Origin: Natrialba magadii ATCC 43099
Lineage (GTDB): Archaea > Halobacteriota > Halobacteria > Halobacteriales > Natrialbaceae
NCBI RefSeq assembly: GCF_000025625.1
Contig: NC_013922.1
Location: 620,001 to 684,000 of the forward strand
Reading direction: 5' to 3'
Length of the DNA stretch: 64,000 nt
A program made the translations under genes and the position numbers. Within the stretch, counting starts at the first letter, position 1. Every line of letters begins with the position of its first letter. The notes under the pieces were generated by a model. The model searched no databases and was not told the origin of the DNA. It saw only the letters and a list, made by a program, of their open reading frames with translations. This document shows, in pieces, positions 8,953-18,497 of the stretch.

Positions 8953-9022
8953 CGGTTCTGGTTATCAAGCACAGGCGTAACCCGGCTCCAGGGACCCGGT
9001 GACCGGAGAGGAAAACGATCTA

Positions 9023-9874
9023 CTACTGGCGGCTTCGATAAATCGCGACGCCGAACGCGAGCAAGAGCACGCCGGCAAGGATGAGATAGAGCTGATCGAG
9101 TGCCGGATTGAGCGTCATTACTGCACGACGGCCAAGATAGGTCACAGCGAGCGTGAGGACGGCCGTCCCGGCGAGCAAACCGAAGAGTGTCTGATCCTGT
9201 TTTCGCCAGTTGGTCACCATGGTGGCAACGATGACGGACGCGAGCAACGAGAGGGTGACGCCGTACTGGAGCAACTGTACCGTCGGAGAGTAGTCCGAGA
9301 CGAGCCCCAGATCAGTCGGGCTAAGCGCGACGTGGAGTGGCAGTGAGACCAACCCAAGCGCCAGCACTGCAGGGATGTGAGCGGACCGAAGGCGTGGTTT
9401 CCAGACGAGTGCCGTCGCGACGACGAACATCGCGAAGATGAGAATGGCAGTCCAGAAGTGCAGCGAGAGGATTTCCATCTCGTAGCTCAGAACCGTCTCG
9501 CGGCCGAGGTAGACCTGAATTGGCGTCAGGACCATCCCGAGAACGACCAGCGCGGCAACGCGGCGGTCGATGTCAGGACTACGCCACGCCGAGACTGCAG
9601 AGCCGACGATGGCAAAGCCGGCAAACATGGCGACGAAGCGGTGGAACCACTCGTAGAAACTCGGCAGATTAGCGGGCAGCAGATTGAACGGTCCAGCGTC
9701 ACACTGTGGCCAGTTCGCTTCACAGGCGAGTCCCGACCCGGTTGCCTTCGCGGCGACGCCGAGCAAAATCGTTCCGGCGACGAGCACGAGCGTCGTCGCG
9801 AGCAGGTGCGGCACACCGAACCTGGCGATCAGCGAGCGAAGTCCCCCATCGGCGGTCTGGCTATCTGACGACAC
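9023..9874 (-). CDS. ctaA: Heme A synthase (CtaA/COX15 family)
   Basis: A polytopic membrane enzyme (about eight hydrophobic segments) that oxidises the C8 methyl of heme O to make heme A for terminal oxidases. Seen: the paired cysteines of CEANWPQC in an external loop, and conserved heme-ligand-type histidines in EWFHRF and SLHFW, with another in LPLHVAL. The frame is open to a GTG at 9967, but I prefer the GTG at 9874: the extra 31 residues look unrelated to the family, and an AT-rich TATA-like stretch lies about 30 nt before 9874. It is divergent from the M24-type gene at 10023. No oxidase subunit is adjacent. Confidence 0.87.
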   Translation of the reverse strand: MSSDSQTADGGLRSLIARFGVPHLLATTLVLVAGTILLGVAAKATGSGLACEANWPQCDAGPFNLLPANLPSFYEWFHRFVAMFAGFAIVGSAVSAWRSPDIDRRVAALVVLGMVLTPIQVYLGRETVLSYEMEILSLHFWTAILIFAMFVVATALVWKPRLRSAHIPAVLALGLVSLPLHVALSPTDLGLVSDYSPTVQLLQYGVTLSLLASVIVATMVTNWRKQDQTLFGLLAGTAVLTLAVTYLGRRAVMTLNPALDQLYLILAGVLLLAFGVAIYRSRQ

Positions 9875-10022
9875 GGATACGCGAGGGTTAGGACCAGCCG
9901 TACTTACATTGCCCGAGTCGGACCCAGTCAAAGGTCGCCGAACACGTACAGGATTCAGCAACGACACTGCTGTCGAATCAGTGGTCCGTCGGATTCAAGA
10001 CGCCGCCACGCCAGCACCCGGC

Positions 10023-11177
10023 ATGGACAAACGCGAGCGACTGGACGACTACCTCGAGCGCAACGAACTCGAGTCGGTCTGGTTCGCCCGGCCGAACGCC
10101 TTCGCCTGGCTGACCGGTGGCAACAGCGTCGTCGACCGGGAGACGCCAACCGGCGTGGCCGTTGCCGGCTACGATGGCGACGACGTGCGAATCGTGACGA
10201 CGAATAACGAAGCGAACCGAATCGAGGACGAGGAGCTACCGGACCTCGACACGGACGCCGTCTCCGTCGAGCAGTTCGGCTGGCAAACCGACTCACTCGC
10301 CAAGGCAGTCGCCGCTCGCGTCGGTAAGGACGAGCGCGCCGCTGCCGACATCGACGTACCCGGACTCGAGCGAGTGGATCCGACGCCGCTCCGGCAGCCA
10401 CTGACCGAACAGGACCAGGAGCGCTACCGCCGTCTCGGTCGCGAAACCGCCGCTGCCGTCGAGTCCGTCTGCCGAGAGTTGCGGACGGGCGATAGCGAAC
10501 ACGAGGTCGCCTCCGCCCTGCGCGTGGCGCTCTCGGCGCGGAACATCGAAGCCCCCGTCATCCTCGTCGGCGGCTCCGAGCGCGCACAGCGCTATCGCCA
10601 CTACACACCGACCGACGCCGAACTCGGTGACTACGCGCTCGTCTCGGTGACGACCGAGCGGGCCGGTCTCCACGCAAGTTGTACCCGGACTGTCGCGTTC
10701 GACGCACCCGAGTGGCTGACCGAGCGCCACGAGGCCGCTGCACGCGTCGAGACAACCGCGCTCGCCGCGACGCGGAAGGCCGCTTCGACGGGCGGCACGG
10801 CCGGCGACGTGTTTACCGCGATTCAGGACGCCTACGACGAGGTCGGCTATCCCGATGAATGGATGGAACATCACCAGGGCGGCGCTGCCGGCTTCTCCGG
10901 CCGCGAGTGGATTGCAACGCCCGGCCACGAGGCGAGCGTCGTAGAGCCCATGGCCTACGCCTGGAATCCGACGATCGAGGGCGCGAAAAGCGAAGATACT
11001 GTGTTGCTCGCTGATGGCGAGTTCGAGGTACTGACCGCGACCGATAACTGGCCGACGACGACGGTGGAAGCTGTTGCGTCCGCTGGCGACGCAGCGCTCG
11101 GAAATGGAACTGGGGACGAATACTCCCTCGAACTCGAACTCGAACTCGAACGTCCAGCCGTACTCGAGTTAGACTGA
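10023..11177 (+). CDS. M24 (pita-bread fold) peptidase-family protein lacking canonical metal-binding Asp residues
   Basis: 384 residues with the creatinase-type N-terminal domain (~1-125) and a C-terminal pita-bread domain. In M24 metallopeptidases the metal is held by two Asp, one His and two Glu. Here the first Asp positions read SVTTERAGLHASCTRT (from 208), without either Asp. His283/His284 (HHQGG) and Glu324 (KSEDT) remain, while the first Glu site reads WNPTIEG. It is therefore either a metal-free creatinase-like enzyme or an inactive relative rather than a normal Xaa-Pro aminopeptidase. The C-terminus has a (Glu-Leu)n run. The ATG at 10023 opens the conserved MDKRERL, so the longer in-frame start at 9684, inside ctaA, is rejected. 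Confidence 0.85.
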   Translation: MDKRERLDDYLERNELESVWFARPNAFAWLTGGNSVVDRETPTGVAVAGYDGDDVRIVTTNNEANRIEDEELPDLDTDAVSVEQFGWQTDSLAKAVAARVGKDERAAADIDVPGLERVDPTPLRQPLTEQDQERYRRLGRETAAAVESVCRELRTGDSEHEVASALRVALSARNIEAPVILVGGSERAQRYRHYTPTDAELGDYALVSVTTERAGLHASCTRTVAFDAPEWLTERHEAAARVETTALAATRKAASTGGTAGDVFTAIQDAYDEVGYPDEWMEHHQGGAAGFSGREWIATPGHEASVVEPMAYAWNPTIEGAKSEDTVLLADGEFEVLTATDNWPTTTVEAVASAGDAALGNGTGDEYSLELELELERPAVLELD

Positions 11178-11234
11178 CCGAACGAAGGAGAGTAGAGGTA
11201 GTAGCGAGGGGTCGAACAGTGGATTGCAGACGTG

Positions 11235-12113
11235 CTATCTGTCGTGGGTGTCGGTCGCCTCGGACGAGCTAGTGGTAGTGTCGGTGTCAGGGGTGGAATC
11301 CGCGTCGGCTGCTGGGTCGTCGACGGTCGTATTCGTATTCGTGTTCGTGCCCGTGCCCGTGTTTGCGGTGGTACTCGAGTCCGGGTCCGTCTCTGTGCTT
11401 GTGTTCGATTCTGTTCCCGTAATCGTGTCCTCGCCTGCGTCAGTGTCGATGTCGGTATCGTCGCTATCGACCGTGATCGTCACCGGGTCGAAGCCGTGCG
11501 TCTGGGAACCGTCGGTGTTTCCGTCTGCCGAGCGATCGAGCACGCGGTCGAGGGTGAAGATGGTGTTTAGCTCCTGCTGGACCTGGTCGACGACGCCGCC
11601 GACGAGGTCGCTTGGCTGGATCGCGGTGTACTCGTAGGGGTTGTTTCCTGCGCCTTCGCTAGCACGTTTCTGGCGTGTGACGCGCTCTTCGTCGTGGAGT
11701 TCGGCGAGCGCTTCGCGGACGGTACTCGGGTAGAGACCGGTTCCCTTCGCGACCTCCTCTGAGGTGCTCGCGGGGTGGGCGAGCAGGTGGACGTAGATTT
11801 TCGCGCGGGTTTCGGTGTCGAGGATCCACGAGAGCAGGTCGACGATACGCTGGTCGACTTCTTCGGCGGCGGCTGTTCGCATGCCGTCGCTGGTGTCGTC
11901 GTTCTCGGTTGTCTCACTCGCCTCACCCGGTTCGGTCGCCTCGTTGGGGCCGTCAGTGCGACGGTTGCGCTCACTCCCAGCGTTGGCGTCAACCGCTGTC
12001 GAATCGGGAACGCTCCGGCCGTCTGCGTCCGTCTCAGCGTTAGACTGGGCAGTCGGCCGGCTGTCGTCCGTGGTGTCATCCACCTGTCGCTCGGTTGTAT
12101 CGTCTGGATCCAT
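11235..12113 (-). CDS. Winged-helix transcriptional regulator with disordered acidic flanks
   Basis: 292 residues. A winged helix-turn-helix spans roughly 87-165 (WILDTETRAKIYVHLLAHPASTSEEVAKGTGL, read in pieces, then PSTVREALAELHDEERV). It is flanked by an acidic, Thr/Asp-rich N-terminus and a C-terminus with long (Asp-Thr) and (Thr-Asn) runs encoded by hexamers near 11330-11360. It resembles the haloarchaeal GlpR/MarR-like regulators placed next to topoisomerase VI genes. The ATG at 12113 is chosen because further upstream the frame enters top6B. The divergent 189-nt gap is shared with top6B, so it may control that operon (inference). Confidence 0.8.
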   Translation of the reverse strand: MDPDDTTERQVDDTTDDSRPTAQSNAETDADGRSVPDSTAVDANAGSERNRRTDGPNEATEPGEASETTENDDTSDGMRTAAAEEVDQRIVDLLSWILDTETRAKIYVHLLAHPASTSEEVAKGTGLYPSTVREALAELHDEERVTRQKRASEGAGNNPYEYTAIQPSDLVGGVVDQVQQELNTIFTLDRVLDRSADGNTDGSQTHGFDPVTITVDSDDTDIDTDAGEDTITGTESNTSTETDPDSSTTANTGTGTNTNTNTTVDDPAADADSTPDTDTTTSSSEATDTHDR

Positions 12114-12268
12114 GTGTTCTCTTGCTCGAGACAAAGTTTCGCTGCTGGTTAAACCTTTGTGAGCGTCTGTATCTGGGGAAATATCGACGGACGAACCGAC
12201 TGCGTCCGACCGACTGACGGCTGGGTGGCCAGCATTGCCCAGCCCAGTATCACTTTCACTCCGGTAGC

Positions 12269-12280
12269 ACACACCTTTTA
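12269..12280 (+). promoter_or_regulatory. TATA-like element upstream of top6B
   Basis: CACCTTTTAGCC sits 23-34 nt before the ATG at 12303, which suits a leaderless or very short-leader top6BA transcript. Visual assignment only. Confidence 0.4.
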
Positions 12281-12302
12281 GCCTCCCCGTTAGTACAAGG
12301 GG

Positions 12303-14780
12303 ATGATGACGTCGTTCCAGTCGACACTCGGTGAGGAATCGGGGATCGCCGAGGAGCTGGCAGAGAGCCAGCAAGCGATCTCCATCGCCGAGTTCTTCGA
12401 GAAGAACAAGCATATGCTCGGCTTCGACAGCGGTGCTCGAGGCCTCGTCACGGCCGTCAAGGAGGCCGTCGACAACGCGCTTGACGCCGCCGAGGAAGCC
12501 GGTATTCTCCCGGATATCTACGTCGAGATACAGGAGGAAGGCGACTACTACCGCCTGATCGTCGAGGACAACGGACCGGGACTCACCAAGGAATCGCTGC
12601 CAAAGGTTTTCGGGAAGCTCCTCTATGGTTCTCGCTTCCACGCCCGCGAACAGTCCCGCGGACAGCAGGGGATCGGTATCTCCGCCGCCGTGCTCTACTC
12701 ACAGCTCACGAGCGGCAAACCCGCGAAGATCACTAGCCGGACCGAAGGCACGGACGAGGCACAGTACTTCGAACTCATCGTCGACACGGACGACAACGAA
12801 CCTGAGATTAGCGTCGAAGAGACGACGACCTGGGACCGCCCACATGGGACGCGCATCGAACTCGAGATGGAGGCGAATATGCGCGCCCGCCAGCAGCTTC
12901 ACAACTACATCAAGCACACGGCGGTCGTCAATCCCCACGCCCGACTCGAGCTTCGCGAACCCAAGGCGCACTTCAAGTTCGAGCGAGCGACGGATCAACT
13001 GCCAGAGGAGACTGAGGAGATCCGTCCACACCCACACGGCGTCGAACTCGGGACCGTGATCAAGATGCTCGCGGCGACCGACTCCCAGACTGTCTCCGGC
13101 TTCTTACAGGAGGAGTTCACCCGCGTCGGGAAGAAGACCGCCGAGTCGGTCATCGACGCGTTCCGCGACCGTCACTACGGCCGCGAGATGCGCTGGCGGC
13201 CGCCTGCGAGCCACGAGTCGGTCGATCTCGACGCAGCGGTCACCGACGCCACCGCGAACAAGGGAGCCGACGCGACGGCTGCGTTCGCTGGGGCGATCGA
13301 AGACGAAGTCGCCGACTTCGACCGGATCGCCCACTACGAACTGCGCGATGTCGTCGATTCGGCTGCTGACGATGTCGAAGACGAACACGGGACGACGTTC
13401 GGCGACACCGTCCGCGAGAACGCCGTCGAAGCAGTCTGGCTCGAACTCATCGACGCCGTACCGGTGGACGATGACGAAGCAGCCGACCCAGCGGCCGACG
13501 ACGCTATCGAGAGCGAGTCCCGCCTCGTCGCAGACCTCTACGACCTCGCCGACGATGCCACGAGCACCCGCAAGGACGACGAGGTCATCCAGGCCTTCGC
13601 CGTCCGGCTCGCTGGCACCTTCGAAGACGAGACCGACGACGACCCGCGCCACCGACTCACCCACAAGACGCTGCGGGAGTACGTCGACCGCGCGGCCGAA
13701 CTCACCGAGGAATACGACGACGTGGCGTTCGGCGACACCGCCCGCGAGAACGTCGTCGAGGCGATCTGGGACGTGATGGCCACCGTCCCCGACGACCCGC
13801 CGCTCGTGCGCGAACTCGAGGGCGACCGTGACGCGACGAGCGATCTGGTCGACGGGATGCGTGCGACCGACATCATGGCCCCGCCAACACGGTGTCTCTC
13901 GCCCATTTCTGACGACCTCATTCAGGCCGGTCTGGAGAAAGAGTTCGACGCGGAGTTCTACGCCTCGGCAACGCGAGACGCCGAGGTCCACGGCGGCGAT
14001 CCGTTCGTCGTCGAAGCCGGCATCGCCTACGGCGGCGAACTGCCGGCCGAGGGCAGCGCGAACGTGATGCGATTCGCCAACCGCGTCCCGCTCGTCTACC
14101 AGCGCGGCGCGTGTGCGACGACCGACGTGGTCAAATCCATCGGCTGGCGCAACTACGGACTCGACCAACCCGGCGGCTCCGGGCTTCCCAACGGCCCCGT
14201 CGTCATCATGATCCACGTTGCCTCGACGAACGTGCCGTTCACCAGCGAGTCGAAAGACGCCGTCGCGAACGTCCCCGAAATCGAAGACGAGATCGAACTC
14301 GCAATCCGGGAAGCCGCTCGCGACCTCAAAAGCTTCCTCAACAAGCGCCGCTCGATGCAAAAGCGCCGGAAGAAACAGAACGTCCTCGGCACTATCCTGC
14401 CCGAAATGGCAACGAAGGTCGCCGAGGTCACCGGTCGCGACGAACCCGACATCGACGACGCCATCGCCCGCATCATGAACAACGTGCTCGTCGAGCGCGA
14501 ACTCGAACAGAACGGCGACGGCCAGGCCGTCTCCGTCATCGTCGAGAACAACTCGAGTACGAACGAGACGCTCGAGATCACCGACATCGTCTCGGCCGAA
14601 CCGCGCAGCCTCTCCGACGGCGCCACCGTCGTCGAAATGGACGGCGAGTGGTTCGTCAAGTGGGAGGCCGACGTGTCGAGCGGCGACGACGCGGTACTCG
14701 AGTACGAGGTCGCAGACGATGCGAGCTTCGATCTGGACGTGAAGGGTGTCGAAACTGAGAAACTGACGGTGAAACAGTAA
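12303..14780 (+). CDS. top6B: DNA topoisomerase VI subunit B
   Basis: The ATPase subunit of the A2B2 type IIB topoisomerase that decatenates and relaxes DNA. The GHKL ATP site is clear: [10 protein letters not shown] (53-62), DNGPG (89-93) and GQQGIG (120-125), then the H2TH and transducer regions. At 825 residues it is much longer than the ~530 of Sulfolobus. The excess is an acidic insert at about 300-520 containing two similar helical modules, each with FGDT(V/A)REN followed by VEA(V/I)W. Two adjacent ATGs (12303, 12306) make the start uncertain by one codon. top6A follows after one nucleotide, so the two are one operon. No gyrase genes are adjacent. Confidence 0.96.
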   Translation: MMTSFQSTLGEESGIAEELAESQQAISIAEFFEKNKHMLGFDSGARGLVTAVKEAVDNALDAAEEAGILPDIYVEIQEEGDYYRLIVEDNGPGLTKESLPKVFGKLLYGSRFHAREQSRGQQGIGISAAVLYSQLTSGKPAKITSRTEGTDEAQYFELIVDTDDNEPEISVEETTTWDRPHGTRIELEMEANMRARQQLHNYIKHTAVVNPHARLELREPKAHFKFERATDQLPEETEEIRPHPHGVELGTVIKMLAATDSQTVSGFLQEEFTRVGKKTAESVIDAFRDRHYGREMRWRPPASHESVDLDAAVTDATANKGADATAAFAGAIEDEVADFDRIAHYELRDVVDSAADDVEDEHGTTFGDTVRENAVEAVWLELIDAVPVDDDEAADPAADDAIESESRLVADLYDLADDATSTRKDDEVIQAFAVRLAGTFEDETDDDPRHRLTHKTLREYVDRAAELTEEYDDVAFGDTARENVVEAIWDVMATVPDDPPLVRELEGDRDATSDLVDGMRATDIMAPPTRCLSPISDDLIQAGLEKEFDAEFYASATRDAEVHGGDPFVVEAGIAYGGELPAEGSANVMRFANRVPLVYQRGACATTDVVKSIGWRNYGLDQPGGSGLPNGPVVIMIHVASTNVPFTSESKDAVANVPEIEDEIELAIREAARDLKSFLNKRRSMQKRRKKQNVLGTILPEMATKVAEVTGRDEPDIDDAIARIMNNVLVERELEQNGDGQAVSVIVENNSSTNETLEITDIVSAEPRSLSDGATVVEMDGEWFVKWEADVSSGDDAVLEYEVADDASFDLDVKGVETEKLTVKQ

Positions 14781-14781
14781 T

Positions 14782-15870
14782 ATGAGTGCAGACAACGAGC
14801 AAGCCAGAGAGCAGTTGATCGATCTCGCGGCACAGTTCTACGACCAGTTCGAACTGGGCGAGATCCCCCACATGTCCGTCCCAACGCGGACGAAGAACAA
14901 CATCGAGTACGACGAGGACAAGGATGTCTGGGTCTATGGCGACCGTGAATCGACCCGCTCGGCCAACTCTGTTCGCGGCGCGCGCAAACTGTTGAAAGCC
15001 GTCTACACCATCGAGTTCCTCGCGGACCAGTTAGAAGAGGATCGCTCGTCGACCCTGCGTGAACTCTACTACCTCTCCGAAAGCTGGGACAACAAGGAGG
15101 CCCAGTTCAACGATCAGGACGAGTCTAACGGGCTGATCGAGGACCTGGAAATCGTCTCCGGCGTCACCCGTGAGGACTTCCACATGCGCCCGGAGGAATC
15201 CGGTGCAACCCTCATGGGCCCGCTGCACCTGCGCGAGCAGACCCGCCGCGGTGAGCGCGAGATCCACTGCCAGGAAGACGTTGGCGAGGGTGGGTACCAG
15301 ATTCCGAACAACCCAGACACGATCGAGTTCCTGGGCACTGACGCAGACTTCATCCTCGCAGTGGAGACTGGTGGTATGCGTGACCGCCTCGTCGAGAACG
15401 GCTTCGACGAAGAGTACAACGCGCTGATCGTTCACCTGAAGGGCCAGCCCGCCCGGGCGACGCGCCGGATTACGAAGCGCCTGCACGACGAACTCGACCT
15501 GCCGGTCACGGTCTTCGCTGACGGTGACCCGTGGTCGTACCGGATCTACGGCTCGGTCGCCTACGGTTCGATCAAGTCGGCACACCTCTCGGAGTACCTC
15601 GCGACGCCCGAGGCCAAGTACATCGGCATCCAGCCTGCCGACATCGTCGAGTACGATCTGCCGACCGACCCGCTGTCGGATTCGGACATCAACGCGCTGG
15701 AGAGTGAACTCGAGGATCCGCGCTTCCAGACGGAGTACTGGGAGGAGCAGATCGAGTTGCAGTTAGAGATCGAGAAGAAGTCCGAACAGCAGTCGCTCGC
15801 GTCCCACGGTCTGGACTTCGTGACGGATACGTATCTGCCGGAGCGCCTCGATGCGATGGGGATTATCTAA
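14782..15870 (+). CDS. top6A: DNA topoisomerase VI subunit A
   Basis: The DNA-cleaving, Spo11-like subunit. The catalytic tyrosine lies in TLRELYY (Tyr96/Tyr97) in the winged-helix CAP domain. The Toprim domain follows, with the Glu of AVETGGMRD and the Asp-x-Asp of FADGDPWSY. At 362 residues it has the normal family length. The start codon is one base after the top6B stop (TAATATG), which implies translational coupling and stoichiometric synthesis. It forms the A2B2 complex with Top6B. Confidence 0.97.
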   Translation: MSADNEQAREQLIDLAAQFYDQFELGEIPHMSVPTRTKNNIEYDEDKDVWVYGDRESTRSANSVRGARKLLKAVYTIEFLADQLEEDRSSTLRELYYLSESWDNKEAQFNDQDESNGLIEDLEIVSGVTREDFHMRPEESGATLMGPLHLREQTRRGEREIHCQEDVGEGGYQIPNNPDTIEFLGTDADFILAVETGGMRDRLVENGFDEEYNALIVHLKGQPARATRRITKRLHDELDLPVTVFADGDPWSYRIYGSVAYGSIKSAHLSEYLATPEAKYIGIQPADIVEYDLPTDPLSDSDINALESELEDPRFQTEYWEEQIELQLEIEKKSEQQSLASHGLDFVTDTYLPERLDAMGII

Positions 15871-16220
15871 CCACTCCAACTACTCAACTCATCGACGACT
15901 GGTCCGGGCGTTGATCCTGTCTCAACTGACCACATACCACCCCCAGCCGCGTTCGCGCAGCGACGTTCGACGGACACAGCCACATCTTACTGATCCACCC
16001 TCTCCTACGGATCGGTGTCCTGGTTTTCCGGTACTCGCCCCCGAGAGCCAGCATTGTGCGCTGTGGAGACGTACTGTCATGGGCTGGCCGCTCACTACTG
16101 GAGCAATCCAATCGCGTACGCAGTTGTCAAAACTGATTCCAACGTGGTACCAGCTACCGGTCGAAGCCACGAACGAGAAAGCCTATACCGAGACACTAGA
16201 CAACAGAAGGTGGAACTGGA
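15871..16220. other. Intergenic region after top6A
   Basis: 350 bases with no convincing gene. Open frames exist on both strands but show neither haloarchaeal codon bias nor recognisable motifs. Confidence 0.5.
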
Positions 16221-16427
16221 ATGAACGAGAATCGAAACGTCATGGATATTCTCACACAGGTACGAGAGTCACGCCGGCGGAAGCGCTGTCCCGACTGCGA
16301 TGGCGTCGTTTCGATCCGGGGGTTCAGAGGCGAGTACCGCTGGGAGTGTTTGGACTGCGATGCGCTCGGAATCGGATACCCATCCCGTTCGGCCGCGTTG
16401 GACGGGATCCAACAGCGGCGTCGGTGA
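16221..16427 (+). CDS. Small CxxC zinc-finger protein, 68 aa
   Basis: A basic helix (residues 8-22) is followed by two CxxC knuckles (Cys23/Cys26 and Cys43/Cys46) that can bind one zinc. Haloarchaea carry many such short CPxCG-type proteins with mostly unknown roles. A GGTGGA stretch a few bases before the ATG at 16221 may act as a ribosome-binding site. The positive charge around the finger would allow nucleic-acid binding, but that is inference. It is isolated from its neighbours by more than 250 nt on each side. Confidence 0.7.
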   Translation: MNENRNVMDILTQVRESRRRKRCPDCDGVVSIRGFRGEYRWECLDCDALGIGYPSRSAALDGIQQRRR

Positions 16428-16687
16428 GTCTCTCGCAGAGAATTGACTTCTCCGCACACCTTCAGTCTCGTCCAGCGTCGTCGATATGCCGGATGGGATG
16501 TCGCGACGAAGCGCTGCTGGTTGTGGCCGCCGACTCGGGGGGAGTGAGGTGGATCGACCAGTCATGAGGGATGGACCTGCGGCAGACCACGTTGTGCTTT
16601 CTTCTCGGGACCGAGCGTGAAAGTCATGGTGAGTTGGTGGTACGGTGGGGATTTATATCGGTGTTAGTGGGACAGCGAGGCGGGTTC

Positions 16688-17110
16688 ATGCCTATTGAAA
16701 GCCTTGCCAGAAGCGATGTCGTAACGGCACACGAAGATGAGTCCGTTCAGGAACTCGCAACACGCATGGATGAGTCCCACGTCGGCAGTGTTGTGATCAC
16801 TGACGGTGACGAACCGATCGGGATCGTTACCGACCGCGACCTCGCAACGCGCGTACTCGGCGACGGGATGGATCCCGCAGAAACGACAGCTAGTGATGTT
16901 ATGTCCGACAATATCACAACTGTCGATCAGACGGCCGGATTCTACGAGGCAACCGAACTGATGAGTGAGCATGGTATCCGTCGGCTCCCTGTTTGTGACG
17001 ATAGTAACGAACTGGTCGGAATCATCACTGCTGATGACCTCAACGAACTCCTCGCCGACGAGCACCTGCAGCTTTCGGATGTCATTCAGGCCCAACGGCC
17101 GGAGTACTGA
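16688..17110 (+). CDS. Two-CBS-domain protein
   Basis: 140 residues consisting of two CBS motifs (about 1-58 and 70-132), with typical GIVTDRDLATRV and GIITADDL endings. Such pairs bind adenine nucleotides (AMP, ATP, SAM) and act as energy-sensing modules. No effector domain is present, so it probably works in trans. The ATG at 16688 opens the conserved MPIESLARSDVVT, so an in-frame upstream extension to 16571 is rejected. A TATA-like ATTTATATCG lies at 16651-16660, about 30 nt before the start. Confidence 0.9.
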   Translation: MPIESLARSDVVTAHEDESVQELATRMDESHVGSVVITDGDEPIGIVTDRDLATRVLGDGMDPAETTASDVMSDNITTVDQTAGFYEATELMSEHGIRRLPVCDDSNELVGIITADDLNELLADEHLQLSDVIQAQRPEY

Positions 17111-17296
17111 CTCCACAGTCGAATAGATTTCCAGCGATCACTCCGTGATCCGGCCTGGTTTTACGACACTCCCGACACAAATTCTTCACTGGAATCTCCG
17201 CAGTTGTGGGTGGTACTCGAGTGGTCCGTAACTGTACAGGATCAGTATGGGACAGAACACCCAACGCTATTATCCAACCGACACGTATGAGAAACA

Positions 17297-17620
17297 ATGG
17301 CCAGCGATTCGGACCGAATTTTCGGCTATTCACGCAAGACAGTACTCCTTGAGGCATCACGAATCGCCTATGCAATAGCGATTACCGGAATGGTAACACT
17401 TCTGGTCGGGTTTAGTCTTTACTGGGTTGATACAGAACTACTGGGAAGAGCAGAACCAGTTGTCGGAGTGCTATTACTAATTCTCCCACTGGTGCTTGTC
17501 CCCGGCCTGTACAGTTACGACCGCAGACACGAACGAGACCTGATTATCGCGGATGCGGTAATGAAAGTGATCCGCCCTATCGTCGCATTGATCCGTCTTT
17601 TCCGGGGTGTAGGACCGTAG
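17297..17620 (+). CDS. Small membrane protein, 107 aa, two predicted helices
   Basis: Function unknown. Two hydrophobic segments (about residues 20-43 and 53-72) are separated by a short acidic loop, and a basic amphipathic C-terminus follows (RRHERDLIIADAVMKVIRP). Base composition is more AT-rich than in the surrounding core genes and codon choice is less biased, suggesting acquired DNA. A TATA-like CTATTATCC lies about 27 nt before the ATG at 17297, consistent with a leaderless message. Confidence 0.7.
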   Translation: MASDSDRIFGYSRKTVLLEASRIAYAIAITGMVTLLVGFSLYWVDTELLGRAEPVVGVLLLILPLVLVPGLYSYDRRHERDLIIADAVMKVIRPIVALIRLFRGVGP

Positions 17621-17701
17621 CACCCATCCGCTACAGTGCTGTTTCCAAATTTCAGAGGGAAGACTCTCGACAAAAGTGAGAACGAGGAAGTATTGGTTTC
17701 T

Positions 17702-17722
17702 TTAATTCGTACTCACGATCAT
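17702..17722 (-). repeat. Copy C of the YchF 3'-end repeat (IVSTN-stop)
   Basis: Read on the minus strand the segment encodes Met-Ile-Val-Ser-Thr-Asn-stop, the same ending as the YchF GTPase at 19400. It shares the exact 12-mer GTACTCACGATC (17709-17720, plus strand) with copy B at 18475-18486. It lies just upstream of the Doc toxin gene and looks like an old attachment-site copy. Confidence 0.6.
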
Positions 17723-17791
17723 AAATCCAGCCAAACTCCGTGGGCTGCAATAGCAAGGATTACTTCGGGTGCAGTCTAATTAAACGAACGA

Positions 17792-18280
17792 ATGGCAGAC
17801 TCGTTCTGGTATCCGTCAGTGGGCGACGTTCTCGCCATCCACGACGATATCGTATCTGAGTATTCTGATACGCACGCTGGCGTCCAGAATCGTGGCGATG
17901 TCGAGTTTGCCCTGAACTACATCGAGAGTGGGAGTTTCGGAACGGCACCCGAAACGATTCACGAGAAAGCGTTTCACCTCATTCGGCTATTGGTGGCAAA
18001 CCACCCGTTCGTCGACGCAAACAAACGTACTGCACTCAATACGACGGTCGTGTTCTACTTTCTCAACGGGTATCGGTTCGTGTACGATAACGAAATCAGG
18101 ACGGTCCTCAAGCAGTTCGGCACGGATCAGGCAACCGTCGACGAAACGGAAACCCTCGAATACCTTCGATCTCACACCGAAGAAATCGACCTCGCAGGTG
18201 AGATCGAACAGTGGCGCGACGATCTCATCCGGTACGGATTGGACGAACTAACCGGCGATTCGTCTAACCCGAACGATTAA
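17792..18280 (+). CDS. Death-on-curing (Doc/Fic-fold) toxin family protein
   Basis: 162 residues with the Doc-type active-site motif HPFVDANKRT at His71-Thr80. The catalytic His, the phosphate-binding Asn-Lys-Arg and the surrounding helices are all present; the usual Gly of HPFxDGN is Ala76. Bacterial Doc phosphorylates EF-Tu and blocks translation. A Phd-type antitoxin normally precedes doc, but none is seen upstream (172 nt of AT-rich DNA); instead a 46-codon gene follows 25 nt downstream. The gene sits between two copies of the YchF-tail repeat, so it is probably part of a mobile segment. Confidence 0.85.
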   Translation: MADSFWYPSVGDVLAIHDDIVSEYSDTHAGVQNRGDVEFALNYIESGSFGTAPETIHEKAFHLIRLLVANHPFVDANKRTALNTTVVFYFLNGYRFVYDNEIRTVLKQFGTDQATVDETETLEYLRSHTEEIDLAGEIEQWRDDLIRYGLDELTGDSSNPND

Positions 18281-18305
18281 CCGCAGTCGAGACGATACAA
18301 CAACC

Positions 18306-18446
18306 ATGGCGACCAAGGAAAGTTCAGAGTCCGAAACCCCATTCGATGAAGTGATGGAGGATATCCGGGGTGAACTCGTCCGTCGGGTAGCAGCAGCTGA
18401 CCGGGACGCAAATCGAGACATCTACGACGCACTCGAAAACGAGTAA
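18306..18446 (+). CDS. 46-aa acidic protein downstream of Doc; candidate antitoxin
   Basis: Encodes a 46-residue, strongly acidic, mostly helical peptide starting MATKESSESETPFDEVMED and ending YDALENE. It begins 25 nt after the toxin stop on the same strand, close enough for co-transcription. No Phd, AbrB or other antitoxin domain is recognisable. The assignment as antitoxin rests only on position, size and charge. The frame ends cleanly before the second YchF-tail repeat at 18468. Confidence 0.5.
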   Translation: MATKESSESETPFDEVMEDIRGELVRRVAAADRDANRDIYDALENE

Positions 18447-18467
18447 CGCGCTACGACTCCTGCTTTA

Positions 18468-18497
18468 TCAGTTGGTACTCACGATCTTGATTACCAT
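18468..18497 (-). repeat. Copy B of the YchF 3'-end repeat (VIKIVSTN-stop)
   Basis: On the minus strand this segment encodes Met-Val-Ile-Lys-Ile-Val-Ser-Thr-Asn-stop, matching the last eight residues of the YchF GTPase, but with several synonymous differences (GTG AGT ACC AAC against GTA TCT ACT AAC). It is a displaced gene tail or attachment-site copy 932 bp from the real gene end. Confidence 0.65.

Noticed and set aside
9684..10022. N-terminal extension of the M24-type protein
   Set aside because: It overlaps the opposite-strand ctaA gene and has no similarity to the family; the ATG at 10023 opens the conserved domain.
15871..16567. Long plus-strand open frame after top6A
   Set aside because: Codon bias is absent, and it overlaps the better-supported zinc-finger microprotein in another frame.
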